Shown here: positions 18,078-27,511 of the stretch, piece after piece | Numbering within the stretch: position 1 is the first letter of the stretch | Layout of the letters: each line of letters begins with the position of its first letter | Assembly: GCF_015751965.1 (NCBI RefSeq) | Contig: NZ_JADOVH010000005.1 | Coordinates: 179,574-243,573 of the forward strand | Origin: Frigoribacterium sp. CG_9.8 | GTDB lineage: Bacteria; Actinomycetota; Actinomycetes; Actinomycetales; Microbacteriaceae | Direction of reading: 5' to 3' | Length of the DNA stretch: 64,000 nucleotides | Notes under the pieces: generated by a model | Database searches by the model: none | What the model saw: only the letters and a program-made list of their open reading frames with translations | Told to the model about the DNA's origin: nothing | Made by a program: the position numbers and the translations under genes

Positions 18078-18147
18078 GCCCGCCTCAGCAGGCCCGCCTC
18101 AGCAGGCCCGCCTCAGCAGGCCCGCCTCAGCAGGCCCGCCTCAGCAG
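18078..18147. repeat. 14-bp perfect tandem repeat, five copies
   Basis: Five identical copies of GCCCGCCTCAGCAG, beginning 11 bases after palindromic copy B and ending 36 bases before the pfkA stop. Identity of all five copies points to recent expansion. Confidence 0.9.
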
Positions 18148-18183
18148 CGCAGATCCCGGATCAGGGTTGTCCGACGGCTCACG

Positions 18184-19209
18184 TCAGCCGAACAGGATCG
18201 AAGCCTCGTCGTAGCGGGATTGAGAAACCGTGTTGAGCTTGCCGAGGGCATCCTCGAAGGCAACGTGGGTGATGGAAGTGCCGCTGAGTGAGACCATACG
18301 GCCCCAGCGGGCGTGGATCACGGAGTCGACCGCCGCCATCCCGTAGCGTGTGGCGAGCACCCGGTCGTATGCAGTCGGGGTACCACCGCGTTGGATGTGG
18401 CCAAGAGTCGTCGCGCGCGTCTCGATTCCCACTCGCGCTTCGATCTCCGGGGCAAGGAGTTCGCCGATGCCGCCGAGGCGGGGGCGCCCGAACGCGTCGA
18501 GTCCGCGCTCGGAGTGGGCGTCATCCATCGTGTCGAGGTGGAAGCCCTCGGCCACGACGACCAGTGGTGCGCGTCCACGGTCCACCACGGACTGCACCCA
18601 TGCAGCGATCTGGTCCATGGAGGTCTTCTGCTCGGGGATGAGGATGGCGTGAGCCCCCGCTGCCATTCCGGAGTGCAAGGCGATCCAGCCGACGTGTCGC
18701 CCCATCACCTCGGCCACCATGCAGCGGCCGTGCGAGTCGCCGGTGGTGCGGAGGCGGTCCATGGCATCCGTCGCGATCTGCACGGCGGTGTCGAAACCGA
18801 AGGTGTAGTCGGTGGCTGAGAGGTCATTGTCGACGGTCTTGGGCACGCCGACGATCTTGATTCCGGCGTCCGTCAGGCGCTTGGCTGCGGCGAGGGTTCC
18901 CTCTCCGCCGATTGCGATGAGCGAGTCGACGCCGAGACGTTCCATGTTGGCTCGCACAACATCCGCTCCACCGTTTGCCTCGAACGGATTGGTGCGGGAG
19001 GTGCCGAGGATGGTTCCACCCTGCTTTGAGATGCCCTGGATGTCTTTGCGCTCGAGTGGGATGACGTCGCCTTCGACGACACCGCGCCAGCCGTGCCGGA
19101 AGCCGACGAATTTCTTGTTGTAGATCTGGGTGCCCTTGAGAACGGCGCCGCGGATGACCGCGTTCAACCCGGGGCAGTCTCCACCGCTGGTGAGAATTCC
19201 AATGCTCAT
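18184..19209 (-). CDS. pfkA: 6-phosphofructokinase
   Basis: Glycolytic phosphorylation of fructose-6-phosphate. 341 residues from ATG 19209, where MSIGILTSGGDCPGLNAVIRG begins the family. Other motifs: GGEGTLAAAKRL (the Gly-Glu-Gly-Thr form, consistent with ATP rather than pyrophosphate as donor), KTVDNDLSATDYTFGFDTAV (catalytic Asp region), EVMGRHVGWIAL and HIQRGGTPTAYDR. An open frame extends upstream of this ATG without similarity. Transcribed towards the repeat block downstream of hemL. Confidence 0.94.
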   Translation of the reverse strand: MSIGILTSGGDCPGLNAVIRGAVLKGTQIYNKKFVGFRHGWRGVVEGDVIPLERKDIQGISKQGGTILGTSRTNPFEANGGADVVRANMERLGVDSLIAIGGEGTLAAAKRLTDAGIKIVGVPKTVDNDLSATDYTFGFDTAVQIATDAMDRLRTTGDSHGRCMVAEVMGRHVGWIALHSGMAAGAHAILIPEQKTSMDQIAAWVQSVVDRGRAPLVVVAEGFHLDTMDDAHSERGLDAFGRPRLGGIGELLAPEIEARVGIETRATTLGHIQRGGTPTAYDRVLATRYGMAAVDSVIHARWGRMVSLSGTSITHVAFEDALGKLNTVSQSRYDEASILFG

Positions 19210-19295
19210 GTGCCCATCATCCCGTAGGTTGGGCGGTCGCCCTTCACCCCCCGGCCTTCGGCAAGCGCGCGGGCAACAGCCGACGCGCCCTCGGG

Positions 19296-19976
19296 CTAGA
19301 GCTTGCCCGGCGCGTCGAGCCCACCCGTGCAGGGAGCTCCGGGCTCCGGCGCGCTCGCGCTCTGCCGGTACTTCTGAATAAATTGCCCGATTCGGGCGTC
19401 CGTCACCGACGACACCGCCAACTGGGCATCCCACGCGCTGAGCACGATCGGCGCAGGCAGACCCGGGTAGGGCGACAGCAGGGTGTAGGTGGAGGGCATC
19501 AGGTCACGCAGCGAGCTGACGGTCGCGGCAGGCAGCGATGGATCGTAGGTGACCCAGACGGCACCGTGCTCCAGATCGTGCACCGCGTTCTGGTTCGGCA
19601 CGGGCTGCGTGTAGATCCCGCAATTGAGCCAGAGCGCGCTGTGTGGCCCACCAACCGGTGGGGTTTGATCGTAGGAGACCGATCCCTCCACGTGCCCGGC
19701 CGTGTTGCTGAAGGTCGTGACGCCCCGGATGCTGCCGCTGGCGGATTCAGTAGCGGCGGGCCGCGGCGTCAGCGTGATCGACGTCACCACGAGCGTGATT
19801 ACGGCCGCAGCCCCCACGATCCCGCTCGTGATGGCGATGATTCGCACGCGTGCGCGACGCTTTTCGCCGGCGCGAAAAGCCTCGAGCTTGCCGTTGCGGC
19901 TGGCTTTCGACGACGACGGGACTGGTGGGGTTGCGGGTGTCACGGGGCCTCTTTCAATGGGAGCACTCAATCTCAC
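19296..19976 (-). CDS. DUF3105 membrane-anchored protein
   Basis: About 226 residues. A basic N-terminal segment (AGEKRRARVRI) precedes one transmembrane helix (IAITSGIVGAAAVITLVVTSI), then an extracytoplasmic domain with the DUF3105 pattern: HVEGSVSYDQTPPVGGPHS, NCGIYTQPVPNQNAVHDLEHGAVWVTYDP, and a late cysteine (GAPCTGG). The histidines and Asp/Glu of HDLEHG look like a conserved functional site; activity unknown. The GTG at 19976 has AGGAAGGGG upstream and is preferred; a GTG at 20036 and one further downstream are also possible. Confidence 0.8.
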   Translation of the reverse strand: MRLSAPIERGPVTPATPPVPSSSKASRNGKLEAFRAGEKRRARVRIIAITSGIVGAAAVITLVVTSITLTPRPAATESASGSIRGVTTFSNTAGHVEGSVSYDQTPPVGGPHSALWLNCGIYTQPVPNQNAVHDLEHGAVWVTYDPSLPAATVSSLRDLMPSTYTLLSPYPGLPAPIVLSAWDAQLAVSSVTDARIGQFIQKYRQSASAPEPGAPCTGGLDAPGKL

Positions 19977-20056
19977 CACCCCTTCCTGTTGATAACCATC
20001 GCCCGGACCTGCCGGTGTGCCTACCGGGGCACTCACCCACCCGTAGTCTCGAGACT

Positions 20057-20977
20057 ATGGATCCGGCACCGCTGCGAAGCAGCTTTTCCCCGCCGCACCC
20101 GCTCGATCTCGCCCAGACGCTGCGACCGCTCAGTCGGGGAACCGCCGACCCCACGATGCAGTGGGATGCCTCGGGCGTCTGGCGAACGCTGCCGACGCCA
20201 CTCGGCGCGGCGACACTGCACCTCGCCCAGAACCGCGGCACGGTGGACGCAACCGCGTGGGGGGATGGCGCGGAGTGGGCGATCGCGGCGGTGCCAGAGT
20301 TGCTCGGTGCCGGAGATGACGCCGGCGACTTTGATGTGTCGGGCAATCCGTTCCTGCTCGAGGCACAGCGACGCAATCCCGGGCTGAGGCTGCTGCGCAC
20401 GGGCCTCGTGCTGGAGATGATGATTGCGGCGATCTTCGAGCAGAAAGTGACAGGTAAGGAGGCCCGCCGGGCCTGGGCAACGCTCGTTCGCGCCCACGGG
20501 GAGGCCGCACCGGGGCCTGCACCGAGCGGCATGCGGGTGTTCCCCTCCGCCGGCGCCTGGCGACTGATTCCCTCCTGGGAATGGCATGCGGCGGGTGTCG
20601 ACCCGCAGCGCTCGCGCACGGCGATCGCCGCTGCATCCGTCGCCAGCGGACTCGAGCGCACGCTGGCTCTTGGCCGAGGAGGTGCCGAGGTGGCGAAACG
20701 ACTACGCAGCGTGCCCGGCATCGGCATCTGGACTGCGGCGGAGACCACCCAGCGCGCCCACGGTGACGCCGACTCGGTGAGTGTCGGCGACTACCATCTA
20801 CCTGCGGTCGTCGGCTGGGCCCTCATCGGGTCGCCCGTCGACGACGACGGAATGCTGGAACTGCTCGCCCCCTGGGCCGGCCAACGGCAGCGCGTGATGC
20901 GACTGATCGAGGCGAGTGGCTTCGCGAAGCCTCGCTTTGGGCCGCGGATGACGATCCAGGATCACCGGCGCCACTAG
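20057..20977 (+). CDS. AlkA-like DNA-3-methyladenine glycosylase
   Basis: 306 residues. The C-terminal half has the helix-hairpin-helix-GPD layout: LLRTGLVLEMMIAAIFEQKVTG (the IxxQQVs-like segment), then LRSVPGIGIWTAAETTQRAHGD (hairpin, ~218-240) and VSVGDYHLPAVVGWAL with the catalytic Asp in GDYHLP. The N-terminal domain is strand-rich as in AlkA. Base-excision repair of alkylated purines is expected. Start ATG 20057 follows the start of the divergent DUF3105 gene; ends 10 bases before the thioesterase gene. Confidence 0.82.
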   Translation: MDPAPLRSSFSPPHPLDLAQTLRPLSRGTADPTMQWDASGVWRTLPTPLGAATLHLAQNRGTVDATAWGDGAEWAIAAVPELLGAGDDAGDFDVSGNPFLLEAQRRNPGLRLLRTGLVLEMMIAAIFEQKVTGKEARRAWATLVRAHGEAAPGPAPSGMRVFPSAGAWRLIPSWEWHAAGVDPQRSRTAIAAASVASGLERTLALGRGGAEVAKRLRSVPGIGIWTAAETTQRAHGDADSVSVGDYHLPAVVGWALIGSPVDDDGMLELLAPWAGQRQRVMRLIEASGFAKPRFGPRMTIQDHRRH

Positions 20978-20986
20978 CGTTGCCTC

Positions 20987-21532
20987 GTGCACCTCATCTT
21001 TCGTACCTTTCTTGTCTGGCTGCGCCGCAACGGTCCGCGGCTGGATCCCCACGATGTCGGCCGCATCACGTTTCGCGTACTCCCCACCGATCTTGACGTG
21101 CTCGGCCACATGAACAATGGCGTGTACCTGTCGATAATGGACCTCGGCCGCATGGATCTGCTTCAGCGTTGCGGCGTCTGGTCCCGGCTGATCGGAGCCG
21201 GGATCTTCCCGGTGATGGCGGATGAGACGATCAGTTTTCGACGCTCGCTGATGCCCTGGCAGCGTTTCACGCTAGAAACCCGCATTGTCGGTTACGACGC
21301 GAAGGCTGTCTACGTTGAGCAGCGAGCTGTTGTTGCGGGTGAGATCTATGCTCGTGCAACGACGCGCGGCCGGTTCGTGAGGAAGACCGGCGGCACCGTC
21401 GGCACGGCCGAACTCGCCGCCGTTGCCGGCATCGACATCTCCGGTCATCCGCTGCCCGAATGGGTGGCACGATGGGCCGCGGATGTCGCACTCCCGGCCG
21501 CGCGCGCCGCCGCTCCCAGGGAGTGGGACTGA
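20987..21532 (+). CDS. Hot-dog-fold acyl-CoA thioesterase
   Basis: 181 residues, GTG start 20987. The 4HBT pattern is clear: RITFRVLPTDLDVLGHMNNGVYLSIMDLGRMDLL (~25-58) with the HMNN active-site motif, then ADETISFRRSLMPWQRFTLETRIVGYDAKAVYVEQ. Similar to the YneP/Them6-like single-domain thioesterases. Probably co-transcribed with the glycosylase gene. Substrate unknown. Confidence 0.82.
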   Translation: MHLIFRTFLVWLRRNGPRLDPHDVGRITFRVLPTDLDVLGHMNNGVYLSIMDLGRMDLLQRCGVWSRLIGAGIFPVMADETISFRRSLMPWQRFTLETRIVGYDAKAVYVEQRAVVAGEIYARATTRGRFVRKTGGTVGTAELAAVAGIDISGHPLPEWVARWAADVALPAARAAAPREWD

Positions 21533-21548
21533 GTTCCCCACTATTTTG

Positions 21549-21702
<154 letters not shown>

Positions 21703-21729
21703 GACCGCGGTGCGGGCGGTGCGGGCTTC

Positions 21730-21951
21730 CTAGACGGAGTCGGCCTTGTCTTCCTCGGCGGGCTCGGCGGCCTGCTCTTCCTCGGCGGGCTCGGGATGGG
21801 CACCGAGCGGGCCGCCACCAAAGTCTGCAGCTTGGGCGACATCCGCTCTCTGGCGTAGCAACTCCTCGGCCTCGGCCTTGGCTACAGCCACCTCTGACTC
21901 GTCGCCCGCGGCGGCGCCGCCCTGGTTGGCGAACTGGTCGAATGTTGCCAT
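21730..21951 (-). CDS. Small acidic hypothetical protein
   Basis: 73 residues from ATG 21951, which has AGAGGAGC seven bases upstream; a longer start at 22029 lacks a ribosome-binding site. The sequence is MATFDQFANQGG, a Glu/Ala-rich helix (EVAVAKAEAEELLRQRADVAQAAD), then an acidic low-complexity tail (PEPAEEEQAAEPAEEDKADSV). No known family recognised. It lies 3' of the CrtI-like gene on the same strand with a 99-bp gap and probably has its own promoter. Confidence 0.55.
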   Translation of the reverse strand: MATFDQFANQGGAAAGDESEVAVAKAEAEELLRQRADVAQAADFGGGPLGAHPEPAEEEQAAEPAEEDKADSV

Positions 21952-22050
21952 GGCGAAGCTCCTCTGATCCCGCAGCGCTCTCATCACACCGCTGACACCG
22001 AGTTTAACCAGCTCTGAGGTGAGAGGCAAAGGGAGCCGCAGCGCAGGGAA

Positions 22051-23628
22051 CTATCCCTCGAGCACAGCCATCGCAGCGTTATGACCGCCGAGCCCGCTCA
22101 CGCCACCGCCGCGTTGTGCGCCGGCTCCGCAGATCAGGATTTTCTCGTGAGCGGTGGCGACACCCCAGCGCGCCGCCGGAGTGCCGAGATCGGCCGAGTC
22201 TTCGGCAAAGGGCCACGACAGCGGAGCGTGGAAGATGTTGCCTCCGGGCAGCCCGAGAGCCAACTCGAGGTCGTACGTGGTCTTGGTTTCGATGCAGGGG
22301 CGGCCCGCGGCATCGGTCAGCAGAAGTGGCTCGATCGGCTCGGCGAGCACGCTGTTGAGCGAGTCGATCACTGCCCGTTCGAGCAATTGCCTGAGGTCGG
22401 CCGCATTGTGCGACGTGACTAACCGGTGCGGCGTGTGCAGTCCGAAGACGGTGAGGGTCTGGGCACCGGAGGCCGACAACTCCGGGGAGAGGATGCTCGG
22501 ATCAGTAAGCGAATGGCAGTAGATCTCCGCTGGGAGGGGGGTGGGGATGTTACGAGCACTCGCCGCACGGAAGGCCCGCTCGAGTTGCTCGTAGCCCTCA
22601 TTGATGTGGAAGGTGCCGCCGAATGCCGCAGCCGGATCGAGGGATGCGTCACGCAGACGAGGAAGTCGCCGTAGCAGCAGATTGACCTTCACCTGTGCGC
22701 CCTCGACCGGCGCGATCTGTTCGCCGAGCATTCCGGAGAGGCCGAGCGAGCCGGAGTCACCGAGCAATTGGGACAGTACCTGCGGTGCGACATTGGAGAG
22801 CACGGTACCGGCGTGCACGCTGTGTTCGTTGGTGCCGAGGCGATAGCGCACCTCGCCGTCGGGGGTGATCGACACCACATCGGCTCCGGTCACGAGCGTG
22901 GCCCCGGCCGTGCGGGCAGCACTCGTGAGGGCACTGGTGACGGCGCCCATTCCGCCGACTGGAACATCCCAGTCCCCGGTTCCCCCGCCGATCACGTGGT
23001 AGAGGAAGCAGCGGTTGGCAGCGAGTGTTTCATCGTTGGCCGGGGCAAAAGTGCCGATCAGGGCATCTGTCAGCACGACACCACGCACGAGGTCGTTGTG
23101 GAAGCTGCGCTCGATGACCTCGCCGATCGGGCGTTCGATGAAGTCGGTCCAGTCAGCTTCACCGACCATTCGTCTCAACTCCGAACGACGAAGCAACGGT
23201 TCGGTCACGGTGGGGAATACGGCGCGGGCGAGCGCTGCGGTGCGTTCGTAAAATGACTGCCAGGCATCGAAGTCGGCACCGAGTGACTCGAAGGAGCGGC
23301 GGGTGGCAGCGGTATCGCCGTTGTCAACGAGCAGTCCATGATCGGTGCCGGGCAGCGGCGTGTAGGAGCTGTACCGGCGGCGTTCGAGGCGAATCTCCAG
23401 CCCCAGATCGCGGATGATGGCGGATGGCAGCAAGCTGACAAGGTACGAATACCGGGATAGTCGCGCCTCAATGCCTTCGAAGGCCTGCGCCGAGACCGCC
23501 GCGCCACCGAGGTGGTCGAGCCGCTCGAGCACGGTAACGGATCGACCCGACTGGGCGAGGTAGGCCGCCGCAACCAGACCGTTGTGGCCGCCGCCGACGA
23601 TCACGATGTCTTGCAGATTGCTCGCCAT
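22051..23628 (-). CDS. CrtI/PYROXD2-like FAD-dependent oxidoreductase
   Basis: 525 residues. N-terminal FAD-binding motif IVIVGGGHNGLVAAAYLAQSG (~8-28) followed by VLERLDHLGGAAVSAQAF. The VGGMGAVTSALTSAARTAGA segment (~230) and the C-terminal ILICGAGAQRGGGVSGLGGHNAAMAVL close the FAD site as in phytoene-desaturase-like proteins. The GGHNGL variant is characteristic of the PYROXD2 branch, not of carotenoid desaturases, and there are no carotenoid genes nearby. Substrate unknown. Confidence 0.85.
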   Translation of the reverse strand: MASNLQDIVIVGGGHNGLVAAAYLAQSGRSVTVLERLDHLGGAAVSAQAFEGIEARLSRYSYLVSLLPSAIIRDLGLEIRLERRRYSSYTPLPGTDHGLLVDNGDTAATRRSFESLGADFDAWQSFYERTAALARAVFPTVTEPLLRRSELRRMVGEADWTDFIERPIGEVIERSFHNDLVRGVVLTDALIGTFAPANDETLAANRCFLYHVIGGGTGDWDVPVGGMGAVTSALTSAARTAGATLVTGADVVSITPDGEVRYRLGTNEHSVHAGTVLSNVAPQVLSQLLGDSGSLGLSGMLGEQIAPVEGAQVKVNLLLRRLPRLRDASLDPAAAFGGTFHINEGYEQLERAFRAASARNIPTPLPAEIYCHSLTDPSILSPELSASGAQTLTVFGLHTPHRLVTSHNAADLRQLLERAVIDSLNSVLAEPIEPLLLTDAAGRPCIETKTTYDLELALGLPGGNIFHAPLSWPFAEDSADLGTPAARWGVATAHEKILICGAGAQRGGGVSGLGGHNAAMAVLEG

Positions 23629-23706
23629 AAATCAGATTCTACGAGGGCGGCTCTCTCGCGAGGGCCCGAAATCCCCGCCCGTGGTGCACCCAAGTAGTCT
23701 GAATGC

Positions 23707-26700
23707 ATGCTTTCGACCGCTGCCGATTTGCCCGCGAGCCCCGATCTGCTCGCCGCGGAGGCCGTGGCAACGGTGCGTCGCTGGCTCGTCGAGAGTGCGG
23801 ATGTCGCGTCCGACCGCTCGGCAGGGCGCCTGGCTGCACTGCTCAGGGACCCGCGCGGTCTCGCCTTCATTATCGGGCTGCTTGATCGTGTCGTGCGCCC
23901 GGAGGATCTGCGGGTAGCTGGCCGCAACTGTGAACAGCTCTCCCGTGCTATTCCGGCGTCCCTGCCCTGGTATCTTCGCGCCGCGATCCAGCTTGCGGGA
24001 GGGTTCGCTCCCCTCTTTCCGTGGCCGATCGTGCCTCTCACGCGGTGGGTGCTGCGCGGCATCGTGAGCCACCTCATGCTCGATGCGAGCCCCCGACAGC
24101 TCGACCGCAGCATTCGCGCACGCCGCCGCCCGGGCATCCGCCTCAATCTGAGCATGCTCGGCGAGGCTGTGCTCGGCGATGACCAGGCCGATCGACAGTT
24201 CGCAGGCACCAGGGAGCTGTTGCAGCGAGACGACGTGGACTGCGTCTCACTCACGGTCTCCGCTGTCACGAGCCAGCTCTCGATGTGGTCATTTGACGAG
24301 GCGGTCGACCGGGCTGTCATGCGGCTCACACCGCTTTACGAGTGGGCTGCGGCATCCCCCACCAGCAAATTCATCACCCTTGACTTGGAGAAATCTCGCG
24401 ACTTCGAGTTCACGATCGAGGTATTTCGCCGCATCCTCGAACAGCCGCAACTGAAGGATCTCGAGGCCGGAATTGTCATTCAGGCGTCCCTTCCCGATGC
24501 GCTCCGCGCGATGCAGGGTCTCACCGCGTGGGCGAGCCAACGTCGAGCACAGGGTGGAGCCGGCATCACCGTGCGTGTCGTCACGGGTGCGAACCTCGCG
24601 ATGGAGCGAGTGGATGCCACACTGCACGGCTGGCCGCTCGCCACCTGGGGCACGAAGCGCGACACCGATGCCAACTACAAGCGCATCCTGGACTGGTCTT
24701 TTGTGCCGACGCGAACCGACGCCGTGCGCATCTCAGTCGCCAGCCACAACCTGTTCGATATCGCCTGGGCCTGGCTGCTCGCGAAGCAGCGCAGGGTGGA
24801 GACACGAGTGGAGTTCGAGTCGACTCTCGGCATTGCAACCGGGCTGTCGGATGCCGTCACGCGTGACACCGGCGGCCTGCTTCTGTATGCACCCGTTGTG
24901 CGCACGGGCGAATTCGGTTCGGCGACCCCTCATCTCATCCGTCTCCTCGAGCAGAATGTGGCACCGGAGAATTTTCTGTCCGGAGTATTCGACCTCGCGC
25001 TCGATGCCGGCATCTTCGATCGGGAGGCCGGGCGCTTTCTCGACTCGCTTGACGGGCACTGGGACGAAGTTCCAGAACCGCATCGCGTGCAGGACCGGCG
25101 GCAGCCGGTGCCGATCGCTGCAGTGGACACCGCGCCACGCGCGTTCGTCAACGAACCCGATACGGATCCGTCGATTGCGGGAAATCGGGAGTGGGGTCGT
25201 CAGATCCTGTCCCGGGTCGCGACATCGACGCTCGGCGATACCGGCGTCGCTGCCGCCCGCATCACCGGTCTTCCCGCTCTCGAGGCCGTGATTACTGCCA
25301 CCGCCCGGGCCGGGGAGAGCTGGGGGCAGCGCCGATCGGATACCCGGGCCACCGTGTTGCACAGCGCGGGTGAGGCGCTTGCCGCGGCCCGGGCCGACCT
25401 GATCGAGGTGATGGCGAGCGAGACCGGCAAGACTTTTCCGGAGGGCGATGGTGAGGTGAGCGAAGCCATCGACTTCGCCAACTATTACGCGGAATGCGCC
25501 CGCGAGCTCGACCGGGTCGCCGATGCCGAATTCCAGCCATCCAAGCTGATCGTGGTCGTGCCGCCAGGGAACTCCCCCGTCGCAATCGCGGCTGGTTCCG
25601 TGCTCGCAGCCCTCGCTTCGGGCGCTGGCGTGATCATCAGTCCGGCACCTCAGGCACGGCGGAGCGCGGCTGTGTTGGTCGAGGCGCTGTGGGCTGGCGG
25701 GGTACCTCGCGACGTGCTCAGCCTTGTCGATCTCGACGAGGGCGACCTCAGCCGTGAACTGATCGCGCATCCGTCGGTGGATCGCGTCATCCTCACCGGT
25801 GCTTGGGAGACCGCGAAGCTGTTCCGCTCCTGGCGCCCCGACCTCCCGCTACTGGCCGCGACGAGTGGCAAGAACGCAATCATCGTGACCCAGAGCGCCG
25901 ACCTCGATCTCGCCGCCGCGGATGTCGTGATGAGCGCATTCGGGCACGCGGGCCAGGAGTGCTCAGCGGCATCTCTCGTGATCCTGGTCGGATCCGTCGC
26001 GGCCTCCGAGCGGTTCCGCCGCCAGCTCATCGATTCGGTCAGTACGCTGCGGGTGGGTTATCCGCAGGAGGCGACCACCGTGGTGGGGCCGATCATTGAG
26101 CCTCCGCCCGGTGCACTCCGCGCGGCTCTGACCACCCTCTCCGAGGGAGAGTCGTGGCTGGTGCAACCGCGCTCACTGGATGAGAGCGACCGACTGTGGT
26201 CGCCCGGACTGCGAGACGGGGTGACCGCCGGATCCGAATTCCACCTCACCGAGGTTTTTGGCCCGGTGCTCGGAATCATGAGAGCCGACACGCTCGAACA
26301 GGCGATCGCGCTGCAGAATGCTCCGGACTACGGACTCACTGCGGGCATCCATTCCCTCGATGCCGCCGAGATCGCGCTGTGGGTCGCGACGGCTCAGGCT
26401 GGCAACCTCTACATCAACCGCAGCATCACCGGCACCGTCGTGCGTCGGCAGCCATTCGGGGGCTGGAAACGGTCGACCGTCGGTGGGAGCGCGAAGGCTG
26501 GCGGTCCGAACTTTCTGCTCACGCTCGGCGACTGGCGGCCCGTATTCGCGGAGCCCGGTCGCACGGTCGTTCTCGACGGCCTCAGCGAGAAGGTCGCGCG
26601 CGTGATCGAAGCGGCGCAGCAGGGCATGGAGTTCCTCGAGTTCGATCGCGTGCGTGCCGGGGCTGAAAGTGACCAGCGCGCCTGGATAACTGAATATGGC

Positions 26701-27189
26701 ATGGTGCGGGATGCCTCGGATCTCGATGTCGAGCGCAATGTGCTGCGCTACCGATCGGTGCCCGTAACAGTTCGCCTGGCCGAGGGGGCATCCCCAGCCC
26801 AACTCGTTCGCACGATCGCGGCGGCCACGCGGGCAGGAGCACCACTCTCGATCAGTTCCGCGGTCCCCGTGGCGTCGAGACTCCTGCGGTTGTTGAATTC
26901 CGCGCTGCAGCCGGTGGCAATCGAGTCCGTGGTCGTGGAGACGGATGCCCGCTGGCACGCCCGCGTGCAGTCCGGGGCCCGGCCCAGCCGGATCCGTCTG
27001 CTCGGCGGGGACCGGCTCGCGCTTGCAACGGTGCTGGATGGCGACCCAGATGTGGCGATCTATGCCGGCCCGGTGACCACCTCCGGCCGGATCGAGCTAC
27101 TCCCGTTCCTGCGGGAGCAGGCGATCAGCATGACCGCGCACCGCTTCGGTGCACCCGACCCGTCGCTTGGCGACCCACTGCGTCACTGA
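23707..27189 (+). CDS. putA: Bifunctional proline dehydrogenase / P5C dehydrogenase (PutA)
   Basis: Oxidises proline to glutamate in two steps. 1160 residues. PRODH barrel ~130-430: LNLSMLGEAVLG, KFITLDLEKSRDFEFTIEVFRRIL, VRVVTGANLAMERVDATLHGW, DTDANYKRILDW, SHNLFDIAWAW. ALDH-fold domain ~480-1000: SETGKTFPEGDGEVSEAIDFANYYA, VVVPPGNSPVAIAAGS, catalytic Cys in FGHAGQECSAAS, and VVRRQPFGGWKRSTVGG. A C-terminal ~150-residue domain follows. There is no N-terminal ribbon-helix-helix DNA-binding domain. The usual glutamate-bearing motif (xETSGKN) reads LAATSGKN, i.e. Glu replaced by Ala. Stands alone; GntR and Lrp genes follow. Confidence 0.92.
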   Translation: MLSTAADLPASPDLLAAEAVATVRRWLVESADVASDRSAGRLAALLRDPRGLAFIIGLLDRVVRPEDLRVAGRNCEQLSRAIPASLPWYLRAAIQLAGGFAPLFPWPIVPLTRWVLRGIVSHLMLDASPRQLDRSIRARRRPGIRLNLSMLGEAVLGDDQADRQFAGTRELLQRDDVDCVSLTVSAVTSQLSMWSFDEAVDRAVMRLTPLYEWAAASPTSKFITLDLEKSRDFEFTIEVFRRILEQPQLKDLEAGIVIQASLPDALRAMQGLTAWASQRRAQGGAGITVRVVTGANLAMERVDATLHGWPLATWGTKRDTDANYKRILDWSFVPTRTDAVRISVASHNLFDIAWAWLLAKQRRVETRVEFESTLGIATGLSDAVTRDTGGLLLYAPVVRTGEFGSATPHLIRLLEQNVAPENFLSGVFDLALDAGIFDREAGRFLDSLDGHWDEVPEPHRVQDRRQPVPIAAVDTAPRAFVNEPDTDPSIAGNREWGRQILSRVATSTLGDTGVAAARITGLPALEAVITATARAGESWGQRRSDTRATVLHSAGEALAAARADLIEVMASETGKTFPEGDGEVSEAIDFANYYAECARELDRVADAEFQPSKLIVVVPPGNSPVAIAAGSVLAALASGAGVIISPAPQARRSAAVLVEALWAGGVPRDVLSLVDLDEGDLSRELIAHPSVDRVILTGAWETAKLFRSWRPDLPLLAATSGKNAIIVTQSADLDLAAADVVMSAFGHAGQECSAASLVILVGSVAASERFRRQLIDSVSTLRVGYPQEATTVVGPIIEPPPGALRAALTTLSEGESWLVQPRSLDESDRLWSPGLRDGVTAGSEFHLTEVFGPVLGIMRADTLEQAIALQNAPDYGLTAGIHSLDAAEIALWVATAQAGNLYINRSITGTVVRRQPFGGWKRSTVGGSAKAGGPNFLLTLGDWRPVFAEPGRTVVLDGLSEKVARVIEAAQQGMEFLEFDRVRAGAESDQRAWITEYGMVRDASDLDVERNVLRYRSVPVTVRLAEGASPAQLVRTIAAATRAGAPLSISSAVPVASRLLRLLNSALQPVAIESVVVETDARWHARVQSGARPSRIRLLGGDRLALATVLDGDPDVAIYAGPVTTSGRIELLPFLREQAISMTAHRFGAPDPSLGDPLRH

Positions 27190-27511
27190 GTTGAACCCGA
27201 GTTGAACCCGAGTTGAACCGCGAGTCGAACCCGAGTCGAACCGCGCGTCGAACCGCGCGTCCGGCACTCGGCGCGATGGCTGCGAAGTGCGATGGCTGCG
27301 AAGTGCGATCATCCACAGGCCAACGCTGCTGTACACCCCCGAACTGGCCGCATGCCTGCCATTGTGAGAACCTTGGGAGTCCCGACATACTCTTGTTTGG
27401 GAAGAAAACAGTGTGATCCCAATGCGACCGGGTATCCCGAGCACGGCCGTGCACACTCGGCCGGGTGTGTACCCGAACTACGCATCCGGTCGCCTATCGC
27501 GGCAGGCTCCA
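27190..27511. other. Repeat-rich intergenic region downstream of putA
   Basis: Starting at the putA stop, GAGTTGAACCC / GAGTCGAACCGC units occur six to seven times (27188-27261), followed by GCGATGGCTGCGAAGT twice (27273-27304) with a partial third copy. The remaining ~200 bases hold no supported gene; an AAGAAAACAG stretch near 27400 and CGGCCGTGCACACTCGGCCG (27451-27471) suggest promoter or hairpin material before the GntR gene. Confidence 0.6.

Noticed and set aside
18078..18147. CRISPR array
   Set aside because: Copies are directly adjacent with no spacers and only 14 bp; no cas genes in the window.
22051..23628. Phytoene desaturase of a carotenoid cluster
   Set aside because: The GGHNGL variant and lack of crtB/crtE or other carotenoid genes favour a PYROXD2-like oxidoreductase.
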